The notes under the pieces were generated by a model that saw only the letters and a list, made by a program, of their open reading frames with translations, searched no databases and was not told where the DNA came from. A stretch of 38,454 nucleotides of DNA from Acidobacteriota bacterium. Its GTDB lineage: Bacteria > Acidobacteriota > Terriglobia > Acidiferrales > UBA7541. The stretch lies in the NCBI GenBank assembly GCA_021324935.1, contig JAJPIE010000094.1, positions 1 to 38,454 of the forward strand, given 5' to 3'. A program made the position numbers and the translations under genes. Each line of letters starts with the position of its first letter. Within the stretch, counting starts at the first letter, position 1. Shown one piece after another: positions 1 through 7,053 of the stretch.

Positions 1-107
1 AAGTCACGCTGATCACTCCGGTGGCTCTGGAAAAGGGCTTGCGCTTCGCCATCCGCGAAGGCGGCCACACCGTCGGCGCCGGCGCCGTCACGGAGATCAT
101 CGAGTAA
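1..107 (+). CDS. tuf: Elongation factor Tu, C-terminal end (partial)
   Basis: The reading frame starts at base 3 (bases 1-2 are a split codon) and gives 34 residues ending in GAGAVTEIIE before TAA. The stretch LRFAIREGGHTVGAGAVT is the diagnostic end of domain 3 of EF-Tu, the GTPase that brings aminoacyl-tRNA to the ribosome. The 5' part lies outside the window. It ends 4 bases before rpsJ, the usual tuf-rpsJ junction where the str and S10 operons are joined, so the S10 genes are probably read from an upstream str promoter that cannot be seen here. Confidence 0.95.
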   Translation, partial: VTLITPVALEKGLRFAIREGGHTVGAGAVTEIIE

Positions 108-111
108 CGCC

Positions 112-441
112 ATGAGACAAGGAGACAAAATTCGCATCCGCCTCAAGGCTTACGATCACCGCATCCTCGACCAGTCCACGCGCGAAATCGTGGAGACTGC
201 GAAGCGCACCGGCGCGGATGTTGCCGGTCCGATTCCTTTGCCGACCACCATCAACCGCTGGACCGTGCTGCGCTCCCCGCACGTGGACAAAAAGTCCCGC
301 GAGCAGTTTGAGATGCGCACGCACAAGCGCCTGATCGATATCCTTGAACCCACGCCGGATACGGTGGACGCGCTGATGAAGCTCGACCTCCCGCCCGGTG
401 TGGACGTCGAAATCAAGGCTTTCGGTCACGCGGCCAAGTGA
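112..441 (+). CDS. rpsJ: 30S ribosomal protein S10 (NusE)
   Basis: The protein has 109 residues, close to the usual 100-105. The N-terminal strand KIRIRLKAYDHRILD and the segment SPHVDKKSREQFEMRTHKR are the S10 signature, with the long loop that reaches into the 30S head. S10 also acts as NusE in transcription antitermination, binding NusB at boxA and NusG. It is the first S10-operon gene, 4 bases after tuf, so it is probably translated by coupled or re-initiating ribosomes. It is followed by 180 bases of repeats before rplC. Confidence 0.97.
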   Translation: MRQGDKIRIRLKAYDHRILDQSTREIVETAKRTGADVAGPIPLPTTINRWTVLRSPHVDKKSREQFEMRTHKRLIDILEPTPDTVDALMKLDLPPGVDVEIKAFGHAAK

Positions 442-455
442 CCACCCGGCGAGGG

Positions 456-492
456 CGTCATCCGGAGGAGCGTTGTTCGCGACGAAGGATCC
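456..492 (+). repeat. Dispersed CGTCATCC...GAAGGATCC repeat, copy 1
   Basis: GTCATCC at 457-463 is mirrored by GGATCC at 487-492, so the ends can pair. Similar copies lie at 14608-14640 (GTCGTCCTGAGG...GAAGGATC) and 19959-19983 (GTTGCCCTGAGG...GAAGGGC). The third copy has changed TCC to CCC and GGA to GGG, which keeps the pairing. It is a third intergenic family, separate from the GTAG hairpins. Confidence 0.5.
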
Positions 493-524
493 GTTGTAGC
501 GAGCGCAGCTGGTAGAGGGTTTTT

Positions 525-550
525 GTAGTGGCCGGCTTTCAGGTCGGCGG
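525..550 (+). repeat. REP-like GTAG hairpin, rpsJ-rplC spacer
   Basis: GTAG (525-528) is followed by TGGCCGGC, then TTTCAG, then GTCGGCGG. The arms GCCG and CGGC pair around a TTTCAG loop. This is one copy of the roughly 26-nt family described in the findings. It is preceded by a T run and followed by GGGTTT, as most copies are. Confidence 0.75.
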
Positions 551-621
551 GTTTGAAAAACGAATTCAGCAATACGCAGCCAATACCGTAAAGGCAAGCT
601 GCTTAGAGAGAGAAAAAGAAA

Positions 622-1275
622 ATGCCAGTCGACGGAATCATCGGAATCAAGCTCGGCATGACGCAAGTCTTCGCCGAAGACGGCAGCCTCGTGGGTTGCA
701 CCGTCCTTCAGGCGGGTCCCTGTGTTGTGGTCCAGCGCCGCACCAAGGATAAAGACGGTTACGACGCCGCGCAGCTCGGCCTGGTCGAATTCGTCAAGCC
801 GCAGCGCGTCAATAAAGCCCTCACCGGCCACTTCAAAAAAGCCAATGTGGCCCCCGTGAAAGTCCTCAAGGAAGTGCGCATCGAGGAATCGAAGGACGAA
901 ACCAAGGTCGGCGACCGCGTCCTGGTCGAAAACTTCAAGGCCGGCGAACTGGTCGACGTCACCGGCGTCAGCAAGGGCCGCGGCTTTGCCGGCGGCGTCA
1001 AGCGCTGGCACTATGCCGGCGGCGACGCCACCCATGGCTCGATGTTTCATCGCGCGCCAGGCGGCATCGGCGGCAGTTCCTTCCCGTCGCGCGTGTGGAA
1101 GAACCAGCATTTCCCCGGACACATGGGTAACGCGCAGGTGACCGCCAAGAATTTGAAAGTGATCAAGGTGGATTCCGACGAGAACCTGCTCCTGGTTCGC
1201 GGCTCGGTTCCCGGCCCCAGCGGACTCTACATCTTCATCCGCAAGGCCAAAAAAGCCGCGAAGAAGGCCAAGTAG
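622..1275 (+). CDS. rplC: 50S ribosomal protein L3
   Basis: The protein has 217 residues, normal for L3 (about 205-215). The start ATG at 622 gives MPVDGIIGIKLGMTQVF, the usual L3 N-terminus, with the purine-rich AGAGAGA upstream. The central loop that reaches the peptidyl-transferase region is present (GRGFAGGVKRWHYAGG and HRAPGGIGGSSFPSRVW), as is GHMGNAQVT with the glutamine that PrmB methylates in other bacteria. L3 starts 50S assembly together with L24. The stop TAG at 1273-1275 is 5 bases before a cluster of four REP-like hairpins. Confidence 0.97.
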   Translation: MPVDGIIGIKLGMTQVFAEDGSLVGCTVLQAGPCVVVQRRTKDKDGYDAAQLGLVEFVKPQRVNKALTGHFKKANVAPVKVLKEVRIEESKDETKVGDRVLVENFKAGELVDVTGVSKGRGFAGGVKRWHYAGGDATHGSMFHRAPGGIGGSSFPSRVWKNQHFPGHMGNAQVTAKNLKVIKVDSDENLLLVRGSVPGPSGLYIFIRKAKKAAKKAK

Positions 1276-1280
1276 GTTTT

Positions 1281-1424
1281 GTAGGGGCTGCTTTACGCCG
1301 CCTGATTTTTGCAGGCGCCGGGCTTTGGACCGGCCGGTTCAAGCAAGGTTTTTGTAGTGGCCGAACTTTAGATCGGCCAGGGTTCTTCGACGAATTTTGT
1401 GGTGGCCGGCCTTCAGGCCGGCTG
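1281..1424 (+). repeat. Cluster of four REP-like hairpins, rplC-rplD spacer
   Basis: Four head-to-tail units fill this spacer. Unit 1281-1302 is GTAG with GGGCTGC, TTTAC, GCCGCC. Unit 1311-1336 is GCAG with GCCGGGCTTTGGACCGGC. Unit 1354-1379 is the perfect type: GTAG, TGGCCGA, loop ACTTTAGA, TCGGCCA. Unit 1399-1424 is GTGG with TGGCCGGCC, TTCA, GGCCGGC. Stem sequences differ but pair within each unit. All units point with transcription. Confidence 0.8.
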
Positions 1425-1485
1425 GTTTTCTGACTGCGGATTGCTTTTGGTAACGAGATTAGCCGTAAGACGAGAGAGAAGAACA

Positions 1486-2259
1486 ATGCCAGTCGTGGAC
1501 GTTGTCAATCTAGAAGGCAAGAAAGTCGGCCAGGTCGATCTGGCGGATTCGGTCTTTGGCGCCGAGGTCAACAAGAACCTCCTGCACGAAGCCTCCCGGT
1601 GGTATCTCGCCGGGCTGCGTCGCGGCACGCACAAGACCAAGGAAAAGAGCGAAGTCAGCGGCGCCGGCCGCAAGCTCTGGCGGCAGAAGGGCACCGGCCG
1701 CGCTCGCATCGGCTCGATCCGCTCGCCTTTGTGGCGCCATGGCGGCACCGTGCATGGTCCGCGTCCGCGCTCATATTCCTATGATTTGCCCAAGAAGATG
1801 CTGCTCGGCGCGCTGCGTTCGGCGCTCTCCGCGAAACTCGCGGAGCAGAAGCTGACCGTCGTCGACGCCTGGGCGCTCGAGACGCATAAGACCAAGGCGC
1901 TGCGCACCGCGCTCGACAAGCTCAACGCGGAAAGGACCGCTTTGCTGGTGGCCACCGGCGACAACCGCAACCTGGAACTCGCCAGCCGCAACCTGGATGG
2001 CGTGAAAATTTCGGCGACCAACGCCCTGCAGCCCTACGACGTGCTCCGCCACGATCGCCTGGTGCTCTCCAAGGACGCCATCGCCCGCCTGGTGCGCGCT
2101 CTCGATCCGCAGCATCCCTCCGTTGCCGCGCCCCACGTCGAATCGATTGCTCCGGCCGCTGCTCCCAAAAAGGAAGCGGCGCCGAAAGCCGCCGCGAAGC
2201 CCGCGGGCAAAAAAAACGCTGCGGCGAAAAAACCCGCGGCCGGGAAGGGCAAGGAGTAA
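1486..2259 (+). CDS. rplD: 50S ribosomal protein L4 with Ala/Lys-rich tail
   Basis: The start ATG at 1486 (MPVVDVVNLEGKKVGQVDL) follows AGAGAGAAG and fits the family N-terminus. The protein has 257 residues against the usual 200-210. The extended exit-tunnel loop is present (GTGRARIGSIRSPLWRHGG followed by GPRPRSYSYDLPKKM). The extra length is a C-terminal tail of about 45 residues made almost only of Ala, Lys and Pro (for example APKKEAAPKAAAKPAGKK). L4 lines the nascent-peptide tunnel and in E. coli represses its own operon; whether it does so here is unknown. The tail is probably disordered and may touch rRNA. It ends 3 bases before rplW. Confidence 0.96.
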   Translation: MPVVDVVNLEGKKVGQVDLADSVFGAEVNKNLLHEASRWYLAGLRRGTHKTKEKSEVSGAGRKLWRQKGTGRARIGSIRSPLWRHGGTVHGPRPRSYSYDLPKKMLLGALRSALSAKLAEQKLTVVDAWALETHKTKALRTALDKLNAERTALLVATGDNRNLELASRNLDGVKISATNALQPYDVLRHDRLVLSKDAIARLVRALDPQHPSVAAPHVESIAPAAAPKKEAAPKAAAKPAGKKNAAAKKPAAGKGKE

Positions 2260-2262
2260 GCC

Positions 2263-2559
2263 ATGGCAGCCCCTCACTATCAGATTATTCGGCGTCCGAT
2301 CATCACCGAAAAAGGACTCGGCGTGAAGGAACTCCAGCACACCGTGGTCTTCGAAGTTTCCGCTGCGGCCACCAAGACGGAAATCAAGGAAGCCGTGCAG
2401 CAGATCTTCAAGGTGAAAGTCGACACCGTGCGCACCGCCAATTTCCACGGCAAAATGCGCCGCCGCGGCCAGAACGAAGGCTACCGGCGCGACTGGAAAA
2501 AGGCCTACGTGAAACTCGCCGAGGGCGAAAAAATGATTGAGTACGCGGAGAATTTGTAA
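2263..2559 (+). CDS. rplW: 50S ribosomal protein L23
   Basis: The protein has 98 residues, the usual length. The N-terminal YQIIRRPIITEKG and the loop GKMRRRGQNEGYRRDWKKA identify L23. L23 sits at the tunnel exit and is the docking site for trigger factor and SRP. The start ATG lies 3 bases after the rplD stop, next to AAGGGCAAGGAG, so the two genes are translationally linked. Two REP-like hairpins follow. Confidence 0.97.
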   Translation: MAAPHYQIIRRPIITEKGLGVKELQHTVVFEVSAAATKTEIKEAVQQIFKVKVDTVRTANFHGKMRRRGQNEGYRRDWKKAYVKLAEGEKMIEYAENL

Positions 2560-2567
2560 CCGGGTTT

Positions 2568-2622
2568 GTAGTGCCGGCCATACGGTCGGCGGGTTTTGTG
2601 GTGGCCGGATTTTAGACCGGCC
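2568..2622 (+). repeat. Two REP-like hairpins, rplW-rplB spacer
   Basis: Unit 2568-2592 is GTAG, TGCCGGCC, ATA, then CGGTCGGCGGG. Unit 2598-2622 is GTGG, TGGCCGG, ATTTTAGA, CCGGCC. The units start 30 bases apart, the same spacing seen in the clusters at 3526 and 5037. The 75 bases that follow hold a short GGCCGGAATCGGC echo and the rplB leader, with no other feature seen. Confidence 0.75.
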
Positions 2623-2696
2623 GCGGCCGGAATCGGCGGATTCAATCGGCCAATTGATGCGGTAGATTTTGGCAGATTTAGAAGGTAGAGGCAGAG

Positions 2697-3515
2697 ATGG
2701 GACTCAAGAGCTTTAATCCATATACGGCGTCGCGGCGGTTCATGACCGTGCTCGACAAGAGCCACATCACCAAAGATACGCCGGAGAAGAATTTGCTCGA
2801 ACCGAAAAAGCGCTCGGGCGGACGCAACAACCAGGGCGAAGTCGTCGTCTGGCATCGTGGCGGCGGCCACAAGAAGCAGTACCGCGTGGTCGACTTCCGC
2901 CGCGACAAAGACGGCATCTCCGCCAAGGTCGCTTCCATCGAATACGACCCCAACCGCAGCGCCAACATCGCCCTCCTGCACTACGCCGATGGCGAAAAGC
3001 GCTACATTCTCCATCCCGTGGGCCTCGAAGTCGGCGCCACGGTTTCCACCGGCGAAAATGCGGACATCCTTCCGGGCAACTCCCTGAAGATCCGCAACAT
3101 TCCTCCCGGCACCATGGTGCACAACCTGGAACTCTATCCCGGCCCCGGCGGCCAGGCCGTGCGCACCGCCGGCGCCTCCGCCCAGCTTCTCAGCAAGGAA
3201 GGCGATCTCGCTCTGGTCAAAATGCCTTCGGGTGAAGTTCGCAAGTTTTCCGTCGATTGCCGCGCCACCGTCGGCCAAGTCGGCAATGTCGACCACGAGA
3301 ATCAGACTTTCGGCAAGGCCGGGCGCTCCCGTTGGAAGGGCATTCGTCCCACGGTTCGTGGCGTGGCCATGAACCCCGTGGATCACCCGCACGGCGGCGG
3401 TGAAGGCCGCGTCAAGGGCAATCACCCGCAGACGCCTTGGGCTTTCCCCACGCTCGGCAAGAAGACGCGCCGCAACAAGCGCACCGACAAAATGATCGTC
3501 GAGCGCCGCAAGTAG
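2697..3515 (+). CDS. rplB: 50S ribosomal protein L2
   Basis: The protein has 272 residues, normal for L2. The start ATG (MGLKSFNPYTASRRF) follows AGAGGCAGAG. The RNA-binding OB and SH3-like domains are full length. The C-terminal HPHGGGEGRVKGNHPQTPW carries the His that lies near the peptidyl-transferase centre. L2 is needed for subunit joining and peptide-bond formation. The next gene is 370 bases away; the gap holds three REP-like hairpins and two heptad elements. Confidence 0.97.
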   Translation: MGLKSFNPYTASRRFMTVLDKSHITKDTPEKNLLEPKKRSGGRNNQGEVVVWHRGGGHKKQYRVVDFRRDKDGISAKVASIEYDPNRSANIALLHYADGEKRYILHPVGLEVGATVSTGENADILPGNSLKIRNIPPGTMVHNLELYPGPGGQAVRTAGASAQLLSKEGDLALVKMPSGEVRKFSVDCRATVGQVGNVDHENQTFGKAGRSRWKGIRPTVRGVAMNPVDHPHGGGEGRVKGNHPQTPWAFPTLGKKTRRNKRTDKMIVERRK

Positions 3516-3525
3516 GCGGAGTTTT

Positions 3526-3610
3526 GTGGCACAGGCTTTAGCCTGTGCGGGTTTTGTTGTGGCCGGCCTTTCGGTCGGCAATGCTCTAGTGGCCGAACTT
3601 TAGTTCGGCC
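3526..3610 (+). repeat. Three REP-like hairpins at exact 30-nt period
   Basis: Units start at 3526, 3556 and 3586. Unit one is GTGG, CACAGGC, TTTA, GCCTGTG (7-bp perfect stem). Unit two is GTTG, TGGCCGGCC, TTTC, GGTCGGCA. Unit three is CTAG, TGGCCGAA, CTTTAG, TTCGGCC; its stem is perfect because GAT of the common form is replaced by GTT, which pairs with GAA. The stems share almost no sequence between units one and three, yet both pair. Confidence 0.8.
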
Positions 3611-3634
3611 CGTGTACTGGGAGTGGATAAGGAG

Positions 3635-3700
3635 TTTTCAGTTCTAAGTTATGAGTCGGAAGCTTCACCAAAAGCTTGCAACGATTAACTGAAAACTGAT
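3635..3700 (+). repeat. Heptad element 1 (AG every 7 nt, then inverted)
   Basis: The left arm has four consecutive 7-mers ending in AG: TTTTCAG, TTCTAAG, TTATGAG, TCGGAAG (3635-3662). The right arm has AGCTTGC, AACGATT, AACTGAA, AACTGAT (3673-3700). AGTTTTCAGTT (3633-3643) is the exact reverse complement of AACTGAAAACT (3687-3697). The sequence can form a long hairpin in the transcript. The bases between this element and the next (3701-3763) show no recognisable feature. Confidence 0.65.
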
Positions 3701-3763
3701 TCGGACGGGGCGCAATCCCGAACGAGAGCGCCCAAGGTAAGCAGGGCGGTTACCAGGGATTCG

Positions 3764-3819
3764 TGATAAGTCCTAAGTAAAGAGAATCTTACTTAGAACT
3801 TAAAACGAAACTCTTACGA
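3764..3819 (+). repeat. Heptad element 2
   Basis: Left-arm 7-mers are TGATAAG, TCCTAAG, TAAAGAG (3764-3784). Right-arm 7-mers are AATCTTA, CTTAGAA, CTTAAAA, CGAAACT, CTTACGA (3785-3819). CTAAGTAA (3773-3780) pairs exactly with TTACTTAG (3789-3796). It ends 64 bases before the start of the small basic gene. Confidence 0.6.
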
Positions 3820-3882
3820 CGGAAGCGCGGCGGACGCAGTTCCCGGCGGGTGACGTCAAATCCGGCCGGGGAGAGCGAAAAC

Positions 3883-4188
3883 ATGCGAGCGACACGTACA
3901 ACACGGAATGCAGGACGCCGGGCGCGCCCCGTGAAGCGCCCGGCAAAACGATTGGCGGCGAAAGTTGCCGCCAAGCCCGCTGTGAAAGTAGTCCTACCTC
4001 TCGAGCCGGTGCTTTACAAGCTTTGCAAGCCCGGCTGGGCGGTCATCGTGGATCGGACCCCGAACGCCCTGGGCACGCGGTTTGTCTGCCCGTTCTGTCC
4101 GAAGTCGCACCGTGTGCCTGGTCCGGTGCGTGGGTTTAAAAAGATGCGGCACGCCCAGTGGGGCCGTTTGCGCCGCGTGGAGGAATAA
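3883..4188 (+). CDS. Unrecognised small basic Cys protein in the S10 operon
   Basis: This is a 101-residue protein between rplB and rpsS, a place where no gene sits in the standard order. The ATG at 3883 is preceded by GGGGAGAG at a good distance; an in-frame GTG at 3850 would add 11 residues but has weaker context. Residues 1-36 are rich in Arg, Lys and Ala (RRARPVKRPAKR). Residues 40-101 look folded, with C48, then CPFCPKSH (C69, C72, H76), a possible incomplete zinc site, and a basic end. The stop TAA at 4186-4188 abuts the GTG start of rpsS with no gap, which argues for real translation and coupling. The composition and place suggest an RNA- or ribosome-associated protein. This is inference; I do not recognise the family. 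Confidence 0.75.
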   Translation: MRATRTTRNAGRRARPVKRPAKRLAAKVAAKPAVKVVLPLEPVLYKLCKPGWAVIVDRTPNALGTRFVCPFCPKSHRVPGPVRGFKKMRHAQWGRLRRVEE

Positions 4189-4524
4189 GTGGCACGTTCA
4201 CTGAAAAAAGGGCCGTTTGTCGACGCCCATTTGCGCGAAAAGGTCGAAGCACTGAATTCGCGCAATGAAAAGAAAGTGGTGAAGACCTGGTCGCGGCGCT
4301 CCACCATCGTGCCCGACATGATTGGTCACACCATCGCCGTGCACAACGGCAAGAAATTCATTCCTGTCTATGTGACCGAACAGATGATCGGCCACAAGCT
4401 CGGTGAATTTGCTCCGACGCGCCAGTTCAAGGGTCACGCCGTCAAGGCCGCCCTCGAAAAGGCCGCCGGTGCGGCACCTGCAGGAGGCGGCGCGCCCGCA
4501 GCACCCGCGGCGCCGAAGGCATAA
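4189..4524 (+). CDS. rpsS: 30S ribosomal protein S19
   Basis: The start is GTG, directly after the TAA of the preceding gene, giving MARSLKKGPFVDAHL, the normal S19 beginning. The core ends with HKLGEFAPTRQFKGH at about residue 83. The protein has 111 residues against the usual 92-95; the extra C-terminus is Ala/Pro/Gly-rich (AGAAPAGGGAPAAPAAPKA). S19 forms a complex with S13 in the 30S head near the A-site tRNA. It ends 3 bases before rplV. Confidence 0.96.
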   Translation: MARSLKKGPFVDAHLREKVEALNSRNEKKVVKTWSRRSTIVPDMIGHTIAVHNGKKFIPVYVTEQMIGHKLGEFAPTRQFKGHAVKAALEKAAGAAPAGGGAPAAPAAPKA

Positions 4525-4527
4525 CCC

Positions 4528-5040
4528 ATGGCAGACTTGCAAACCACCGCTCCCGGTTCCATTGAAGCTCACGCGCTCGCGCGCCATGTGCGCATGTCGC
4601 CGCAGAAGGCGCGCCTGGTCATCGACCTCATCCGCGGCCAGAAAGCGCAGGACGCGCTGCAGTCGCTTCGCTATACCCCGAAGCGCGCCGCCAAGCACAT
4701 CGAAAAAGTTCTGCGCAGCGCCATCGCCAACGCCGAACGCAAGGCCGATGACGCTGGCGCGCCCCTCGATGTCGACCAGCTCTACGTCAGCAAGGCCTTC
4801 GTCAACGAGGGCTCGCGCTGGAAGCGCCTGCGTCCCGCGCCGATGGGCCGCGCGTTCCGCTATCAAAAGCGCACCGCGCACATCTACGTCGGCGTCGCCG
4901 AGCACCACGTAGCCGCCGCGGAACGCGTCGCCGCCAACGTTGCCGAAGCCGAAGCGCAAAAGGGCGTTCGTGGCACAGCGCGCCGCGTCCGCAAAGCTCT
5001 TACGGGCAAGCAGGCTCCGCCCAAAAAGGGCAAGAAGTAG
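4528..5040 (+). CDS. rplV: 50S ribosomal protein L22, long form
   Basis: The core is clear: ARHVRMSPQKARLVIDLIRG, then the tunnel hairpin near NEGSRWKRLRPAPMGRAFR and the closing strand RTAHIYVGVAE. L22 lines the exit tunnel and is a macrolide-contact protein. The length is 170 residues against the usual 110-115. About 50 extra C-terminal residues are Ala/Glu-rich, then Lys-rich (KQAPPKKGKK), and may form a helix plus a basic end. The stop codon TAG (5038-5040) is also the last three bases of the GTAG that opens a REP-like hairpin, so the gene end is formed by the repeat. Confidence 0.95.
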   Translation: MADLQTTAPGSIEAHALARHVRMSPQKARLVIDLIRGQKAQDALQSLRYTPKRAAKHIEKVLRSAIANAERKADDAGAPLDVDQLYVSKAFVNEGSRWKRLRPAPMGRAFRYQKRTAHIYVGVAEHHVAAAERVAANVAEAEAQKGVRGTARRVRKALTGKQAPPKKGKK

Positions 5041-5129
5041 CACAGGCTTTAGCCTGTCAGGTTTTTGTAGCTGCTGGGCTTTAGCCCGGCTGGTTTCCGA
5101 AACGTAGTGGCAGAACTTTAGATCGGTCC
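5037..5129 (+). repeat. Three REP-like hairpins; first supplies rplV stop
   Basis: Unit 5037-5058 is GTAG, CACAGGC, TTTA, GCCTGT; its TAG is the rplV stop codon. Unit 5067-5093 is GTAG, then CTGCTGGGC, TTTA, GCCCGGCTGG. Unit 5104-5129 is GTAG, TGGCAGA, ACTTTAGA, TCGGTCC, a decayed copy of the commonest form. The first two start 30 bases apart. Confidence 0.8.
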
Positions 5130-5157
5130 GCTTCTGCAGCTCGGAGCTTTTTAGTGG

Positions 5158-5225
5158 TTAGTTCTAAGTTTTAAGTGAAAAGGTTTCCAAACTTAAAACT
5201 TACAACTTGGAACTTAGAACTTGAA
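5158..5225 (+). repeat. Heptad element 3, before rpsC
   Basis: Left-arm 7-mers are TTAGTTC, TAAGTTT, TAAGTGA, AAAGGTT (5158-5185). The right arm is five consecutive 7-mers: ACTTAAA, ACTTACA, ACTTGGA, ACTTAGA, ACTTGAA (5191-5225). GTTCTAAGTT (5161-5170) pairs exactly with AACTTAGAAC (5211-5220), and AAGTTTTAAGT (5166-5176) with ACTTAAAACTT (5191-5201). The arm runs straight into the CAAGGAAG ribosome-binding site of rpsC, so folding could affect rpsC translation. Confidence 0.75.
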
Positions 5226-5237
5226 CAAGGAAGAATT

Positions 5238-5912
5238 ATGGGACAAAAAACGCATCCTTACGGTTTCCGCCTCGGCTACAACAAGCCTTGGAAGTCGCGC
5301 TGGTATGCCGATCGCGATTACGCCGACCTGCTCCATGAAGACGTCAAGCTCCGCAGGGAGCTTAAGGATCGCCTCAAAAGTGCCGGCGTCAGCTCGATTG
5401 ACATCGAGCGCGCCGCCAACAAGCTCGTCGTGCGCATCGCCACCGCCCGCCCCGGCATCATCATCGGCCGCAAGGGCGCGGAAATCGACAAGCTCAAGCA
5501 GGAAGTTTCCAAGCGCACCAAGCGCGAAGTGCATATCGACATCGTCGAAGTGCACCGCCCGGAACTCGACGCCACCCTCGTCGCAGAATCCATCGCGCTG
5601 CAGCTCGAAAAGCGCGTGGCCTTCCGCCGCGCCATGCGCAAGGCGGTCGACTCCGCTCTCCGCTTCGGCTGCAAGGGCATCAAGGTTCGCGTGGCTGGCC
5701 GCCTGAACGGCGCCGAAATCGCCCGCAAAGAGTGGTACCTGCAGGGGCGTCTCCCGCTGCAGACCCTCCGCGCCGACATCGACTTCGGCACCGCCGAGGC
5801 CAACACCACCTACGGCGTCATCGGCGTCAAGTGCTGGATCTATCAGGGCGAAAACATCCCCCGCCGCAAGTCGCAGCAGGATGACAAGCCCGTAGCCGCC
5901 GCCGTCGCCTAG
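5238..5912 (+). CDS. rpsC: 30S ribosomal protein S3
   Basis: The protein has 224 residues. The ATG at 5238 gives MGQKTHPYGFRLGYNKPWKS, the family N-terminus, behind CAAGGAAGAATT. The KH domain carries PGIIIGRKGAEIDKLK, with the GRKG loop that binds 16S rRNA. The C-terminal domain has EWYLQGRLPLQTLRADIDFG and the closing WIYQGE. S3 forms part of the mRNA entry site and its helicase activity. It is followed after 6 bases by repeats and by heptad element 4. Confidence 0.97.
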   Translation: MGQKTHPYGFRLGYNKPWKSRWYADRDYADLLHEDVKLRRELKDRLKSAGVSSIDIERAANKLVVRIATARPGIIIGRKGAEIDKLKQEVSKRTKREVHIDIVEVHRPELDATLVAESIALQLEKRVAFRRAMRKAVDSALRFGCKGIKVRVAGRLNGAEIARKEWYLQGRLPLQTLRADIDFGTAEANTTYGVIGVKCWIYQGENIPRRKSQQDDKPVAAAVA

Positions 5913-5918
5913 GGATTT

Positions 5919-5990
5919 GTAACCGCCGCCTTCGGAGGCGGGCGCAGTGGGTGGAAAAGGTTTTGTACTAGCCGGACTTTTGGCCGGCGG
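5919..5990 (+). repeat. Two REP-like hairpins, rpsC-rplP spacer
   Basis: Unit 5919-5942 is GTAA followed by CCGCCT, TCGG, AGGCGG at 5926-5941, a 6-bp stem capped by a four-base loop. Unit 5965-5990 is GTAC, TAGCCGG, ACTTTTG, GCCGGCGG. Both lie with transcription. The first lacks the CTTTAG loop and is a weaker member of the family. Confidence 0.6.
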
Positions 5991-5997
5991 GTTTTCT

Positions 5998-6053
5998 GAT
6001 GACGGATATCGGATAACGGATATCTGTGGTCGGCAAACGGAATCACGGAAGCG
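5998..6053 (+). repeat. Heptad element 4, before rplP
   Basis: Eight 7-mers in frame run up to rplP: GATGACG, GATATCG, GATAACG, GATATCT, GTGGTCG, GCAAACG, GAATCAC, GGAAGCG. The 7-nt period is clear in the first four. The theme here is GAT...CG rather than AG, and no inverted arm is evident, so it may be half an element or a separate subtype. Confidence 0.5.
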
Positions 6054-6064
6054 AGAACAACACG

Positions 6065-6481
<417 letters not shown>

Positions 6482-6484
6482 ACC

Positions 6485-6715
6485 ATGGCGCGGCGTATTG
6501 AAAAGTTCCGCGAAGACGGTTCGGTTGAGCTGCGCGCTCGCGAAAAGGATCTCGCCGAGCAGATCTTCCGGCTCCGCTTCCAGCTCACCACCGGCCAGGC
6601 CGAGGCGCTCAAGCGTCTCCGCGAAGCCAAAAAAGATTTAGCGCGCGTGAAAACGCTTCTCCGCGCCCAGGAATTGACCGGCAAGGCAGCGCCGGCGAAG
6701 GCAGGTAAGGCGTAA
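6485..6715 (+). CDS. rpmC: 50S ribosomal protein L29
   Basis: The protein has 76 residues of helical-hairpin type. The segment EKDLAEQIFRLRFQLTTGQ followed by AKKDLARVKTLLRA is the L29 signature, and the C-terminus has a short Ala/Lys tail. L29 sits at the tunnel exit beside L23. The last base of its stop codon TAA is the first base of the rpsQ ATG, so the two genes are tightly coupled. Confidence 0.96.
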   Translation: MARRIEKFREDGSVELRAREKDLAEQIFRLRFQLTTGQAEALKRLREAKKDLARVKTLLRAQELTGKAAPAKAGKA

Positions 6716-7035
6716 TGACAACGGAAACGCAAGCGGCCCCGGCGACCGACCGCGGCGAGCGCACCGAGCTCGTCGGCAAGGTCACCAGCGCCAAGATGGA
6801 AAAAACCATTGTGGTCGAAGTGCAGCGGCTCGTGCAGCATCCCAAATACCGCCGCGTCGTCCGCATCTCCAAGAAATTCTTCGCGCACGACGAAAAGCGC
6901 GAAGCCCGGCAGGGCGACACCGTCCGCATCGTGTCCACTCGCCCGCTCTCGCGCCTCAAGCGCTGGCGCTTGAAAGAAGTGCTGGCGCCCACCGCGTCGG
7001 CCAAGCCGGCGGCTGCTGCGCCGGCCAGGAAGTAA
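6715..7035 (+). CDS. rpsQ: 30S ribosomal protein S17
   Basis: The protein has 106 residues against the usual 80-90, with about 15 extra residues at each end (N-terminal TQAAPATDRGERTE, C-terminal Ala/Pro-rich). The core GKVTSAKMEKTIVVEVQRLV and HPKYRRVVRISKKFFAHDE identify S17, an OB-fold primary binder of 16S helix 11. It overlaps the rpmC stop by one base and is followed 18 bases later by rplN, where the spc part of the cluster starts. Confidence 0.96.
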   Translation: MTTETQAAPATDRGERTELVGKVTSAKMEKTIVVEVQRLVQHPKYRRVVRISKKFFAHDEKREARQGDTVRIVSTRPLSRLKRWRLKEVLAPTASAKPAAAAPARK

Positions 7036-7053
7036 GGACTGGGGAGCACAATC

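Noticed and set aside
1354..1379. REP hairpins as ordinary intrinsic terminators
   Set aside because: The T runs after the stems are short and broken by GG, copies occur in the middle of an essential operon, and downstream genes need readthrough.
3526..3610. Regular 30-nt repeats resembling a short CRISPR array
   Set aside because: The units are hairpins with differing stems and almost no spacer between them, no cas genes are present, and the same units occur singly elsewhere.
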